Part shown: positions 61,999 through 64,000 of the stretch, piece by piece
How the letters are laid out: each line of letters starts with the position of its first letter
Position numbering within the stretch: position 1 is the first letter of the stretch
Assembly: GCF_014898155.1 (NCBI RefSeq)
Contig: NZ_CP062938.1
Location: 2,790,001-2,854,000, forward strand
From: Bifidobacterium eulemuris
GTDB taxonomy: Bacteria; Actinomycetota; Actinomycetes; Actinomycetales; Bifidobacteriaceae
Length of the DNA: 64,000 nucleotides
Direction: 5' to 3'
The notes under the pieces: generated by a model
Told to the model about the DNA's origin: nothing
What the model saw: only the letters and a program-made list of their open reading frames with translations
Databases searched by the model: none
Program-made: the position numbers and the translations under genes

Positions 61999-62856
61999 AT
62001 GGGACTGTTTGGATTCGGCAAGAAGAAGGCCAAGGATGACGCGGTCGTCGACGATGAGGTGAAGGCCGACGACGAACTGGCCGAGAACACCGAACCCGAC
62101 GACGGCGAATCGGTCGACGGCATCGTCGTGCTGCCCGAGCCCTCCGCGTCCTACGAGGGCCGCGGCGAGACCCAAGGCCCGTGGGACGTGAACGACGAGG
62201 ACGTGCCCGACTACGACGACTACCTCGATCTGGGCGCCTACTATCTGCCGTTCCTCAAGGGCATCGAACTGCGCATCAAGGCCAACCGCTCCTCGAAGCA
62301 GATCCTCGGCGCCACCATCACCTACGGCTCCTCCAGCTTGGAGATCGAAGCCTTCGCCGCGCCCAAGAGCATGGGATTGTGGGACGAGGTTCGTGCCGAC
62401 CTTCTGGAGGCCAACTCCACCGCCAGCGAGGCGGAGGGCGTGTTCGGCACCGAACTGAAGCTTCCCGTCCACGTCAAGGGCGGACGCACCGTCACCACCC
62501 GCATCGTCGGCGTGGACGGCCCGCGTTGGATGCTTCGCGGCATCTTCTCCGGCAAGGCCGCCGTCGACGCTGACGCCGACGAAACCGAGGCCCTGAACCG
62601 TTTCTTCGCCGACATCGTGGTGGAACGCGGCGAGGAGCCGCTCGCCCCGCGCGATCTCATCCCCATGCATCCGCCCGTCTCTCCGGCCGAACGCAAGGCC
62701 GCCAAAGCCAAGGCCGAAGGCGAGGAAGGCGAGAACGCGGACGGCAAGCATCTCAAGAACATCCCCGACCAGCCCAAGGGCCCGTTCGACCAGGACCAGC
62801 AGACCGAAGTGAAAACCACCCTGTCCCGCGGCCCGATGTTCTCTGAGGTGCGCTGA
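61999..62856 (+). CDS. DUF3710 protein
   Basis: 285-residue actinobacterial protein of unknown function. The first 55 residues are charged and disordered (MGLFGFGKKKAKDDAVVDDEV, rich in Asp/Glu), then GPWDVNDEDVPDYDDYLDLGAYYLPFLKGIELRIK opens the conserved domain, which includes VDGPRWMLRGIFSGKAA. The last 60 residues are Lys/Glu/Pro-rich. In actinobacteria it lies in the dut-DUF3710-DUF3159-TRAM block, as here without dut. AAGGATAACC precedes the ATG. The stop is at the base of a nested hairpin. Confidence 0.85.
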   Translation: MGLFGFGKKKAKDDAVVDDEVKADDELAENTEPDDGESVDGIVVLPEPSASYEGRGETQGPWDVNDEDVPDYDDYLDLGAYYLPFLKGIELRIKANRSSKQILGATITYGSSSLEIEAFAAPKSMGLWDEVRADLLEANSTASEAEGVFGTELKLPVHVKGGRTVTTRIVGVDGPRWMLRGIFSGKAAVDADADETEALNRFFADIVVERGEEPLAPRDLIPMHPPVSPAERKAAKAKAEGEEGENADGKHLKNIPDQPKGPFDQDQQTEVKTTLSRGPMFSEVR

Positions 62857-62893
62857 CCCGTCTTTCCAAAGGAAAGACACAAGGTCAGCGCAC
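62848..62893 (+). terminator. Nested hairpin at DUF3710 gene end
   Basis: Outer arms GTGCGCTGACC (62848-62858) and GGTCAGCGCAC (62883-62893); inner arms GTCTTTCC (62860-62867) and GGAAAGAC (62871-62878). The outer stem includes the DUF3710 stop codon. There is no U-run, so termination is uncertain. Confidence 0.7.
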
Positions 62894-63014
62894 GCGAGGA
62901 GCGTGACAGCCCAGTGGGCTGTCATGTGACGGAGCCATCCTTATATCGAACCGAACGCCGCACGCGAGGAGCGTGACAGCCCAGTGGGCTGTCACGTGAC
63001 GGAGCCATCCTTAT
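62890..63014 (+). repeat. Tandem 55-base repeat carrying RBS of DUF3159 gene
   Basis: Two copies (62890-62944 and 62960-63014) starting GCACGCGAGGAGCG and ending GGAGCCATCCTTAT, with a single mismatch. The second supplies GGAG and the beginning of ATG for the DUF3159 gene; in the first the same place reads TATATC. Each holds the hairpin ACAGCCCA with TGGGCTGT related to the repeat after ispH and typA. Confidence 0.9.
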
Positions 63015-63750
63015 GACAACCATGAATTCTGAACCTAAGAAACGCACCGGCTTGGGCGCGTTGGCGAGCGCCGACGCCGACGAGGATTTCTCCGTTCTCG
63101 ACGCGATCGGCGGTCCCCGCGGCGTCGTGGAGTCGATGCTGCCGGGATTCGTGTTCGTCGTGCTCTTCGTGGCGACCTCCGACCTGAACCTCACGATCGG
63201 CGTCTCCGCGGCTCTGGCCGTGGTGCAGGTGATCGTCCGTCTGATCCAACGCCAGTCCGTGATGGGCGCGGTCAGCGGCATGGTCGCGGTGGGCATCTGC
63301 CTGATTTGGGCGTGGCGCACGCATGAGGCGCGCGACTACTATATGTTCGGCTTTCTCACCAATGCGGTGTACGCCGTGCTGTTGGCGGCGTCGCTGATCG
63401 CCCGGGTGCCGGGACTGGGGCTTGTGGTCGAATTCATCCGCCAGCTGCCCACCGAGCATTTCCGCGCATGGTTCCACGACTGGATGGATGATGCCGCGCT
63501 CAAACGCGCGTATATGATCGTCACCGCCCTGTGGATGGGACTGTTCGTCGCGCGGCTGGCGGTGCAGGTGCCGTTGTATCTGACGAATAACGTGGCGCTG
63601 CTGGGCACCGCCCGACTGCTGATGGGCATTCCCTTCTGGGCGTTGGCCATCTGGGTGTCCTATCTCATCATCGCCACACCCTTGCATCGGCACAACGCCA
63701 AGGCCTCGGCGTCCCCACCCGCCGCCGATGAGCCCGAGACCTCCGACTGA
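63013..63750 (+). CDS. DUF3159 membrane protein
   Basis: 245-residue actinobacterial membrane protein with about six helices (MLPGFVFVVLFVATSDL, IGVSAALAVVQVIVRLI, VSGMVAVGICLIWAW, FGFLTNAVYAVLLAASLIA, and two near the C terminus). The SVLDAIGGPRGVVESMLPGF start and RAWFHDWMDDAALKRAY are conserved in DUF3159. Function unknown. The start is ATG 63013, whose GGAG lies in the tandem repeat; ATG 63022 is alternative. It sits between DUF3710 and a TRAM-domain methyltransferase, the conserved order. Confidence 0.87.
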   Translation: MTTMNSEPKKRTGLGALASADADEDFSVLDAIGGPRGVVESMLPGFVFVVLFVATSDLNLTIGVSAALAVVQVIVRLIQRQSVMGAVSGMVAVGICLIWAWRTHEARDYYMFGFLTNAVYAVLLAASLIARVPGLGLVVEFIRQLPTEHFRAWFHDWMDDAALKRAYMIVTALWMGLFVARLAVQVPLYLTNNVALLGTARLLMGIPFWALAIWVSYLIIATPLHRHNAKASASPPAADEPETSD

Positions 63751-63813
63751 CCACCACGACAAGACGTTTCCGTCGCATACGCATCTGCGGCGGAGCGCTG
63801 AGAGGGAAACCCT

Positions 63814-64000
63814 ATGGAAGCCGAAATCCGAATCGAACGATACGCCGACCAAGGCCGTTGCGTCGGCCATATCGACGGACGCGTGGTCTTCGTGCGCTTC
63901 GCCCTGCCCGGCGAACTGGTGCGGGTGAAACTCGACGAGCCCTGCGACCGTGACGAGCGGTTCTGGACCGGCGAGGTCGTCGACGTGATCGAAGCCAGCA
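63814..64000 (+). CDS. TRAM-domain class I RNA methyltransferase, 3'-partial
   Basis: The first 62 codons of a gene running out of the window. MEAEIRIERYADQGRCVGHIDGRVVFVRFALPGELVRVKLDEPC is an N-terminal TRAM-type RNA-binding barrel (short beta-strands, GRVVFVRFALPGE), followed by RFWTGEVVDVIEAS. This is the start of RumA/TrmA-like tRNA or rRNA uracil-5-methyltransferases of actinobacteria, which lie downstream of DUF3159 there. GAGAGGGAAACCCT precedes the ATG. The catalytic domain is outside the window. Confidence 0.82.
   Translation, partial: MEAEIRIERYADQGRCVGHIDGRVVFVRFALPGELVRVKLDEPCDRDERFWTGEVVDVIEAS

Overview
The window is a high-GC chromosomal segment from an actinobacterium, almost certainly a Bifidobacterium. 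The grounds are the codon and GC style, a 24-residue bL37 ribosomal protein, the actinobacterial DUF3710/DUF3159/TRAM-methyltransferase block, an ECF sigma and cysteine-rich anti-sigma pair, several likely leaderless promoters, and a MurE without the diaminopimelate-specific DNPR motif. The species cannot be fixed from the sequence alone. There is no rRNA, convincing tRNA, CRISPR array, phage or IS element. Most of the window is ordinary chromosome.

Region 1-16.2 kb handles amino-sugar and oligosaccharide or peptide uptake. It holds the end of a beta-helix protein, then nagB-nagA, a lipoprotein-dependent sugar ABC transporter (binding protein and two permeases), a ROK regulator and an intracellular GH20 hexosaminidase. 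Together these form a GlcNAc-glycan import and breakdown unit. A complete family-5 (peptide/oligosaccharide) ABC transporter with a fused double ATPase follows. Region 16.3-31.9 kb contains a Nudix hydrolase, aminopeptidase P, folC-smc, a murE-fem peptidoglycan pair, the sigma/anti-sigma pair, bL37, an aldose-1-epimerase-like gene, ispH and gap.

Region 32-37.8 kb is thiamine-related: thiamine pyrophosphokinase, a membrane-anchored spermidine-synthase-like protein, and a TPP riboswitch ahead of ykoE, an APH-fold kinase and a signal-less THI5/NMT1-like protein. Region 37.8-43.2 kb is infC-rpmI-rplT and then chromosome dynamics (xerD, parA, scpA, scpB). Region 43.2-51 kb is an NrtR-NiaP niacin module with a perfect operator palindrome, typA, a small membrane protein, pheA-tyrA and xerC. 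Region 52-60.9 kb has an 870-residue transglutaminase-like protein and a second Opp-type transporter whose binding-protein and oppC-type permease genes both carry frameshifts. Region 60.9-64 kb has xth and the DUF3710-DUF3159-TRAM methyltransferase block.

The least ordinary signals are the TPP-riboswitch operon with an unassigned kinase and a cytosolic THI5-like protein; a set of genes whose start codon lies 7-8 nt after a -10 box; a dispersed inverted-repeat family, one copy of which is read in frame inside pheA; a truncated relic of a murE 3' end upstream of murE; a block of murE with deviating codon use; and the two frameshifts in the second Opp operon, one of them in a C9 tract.
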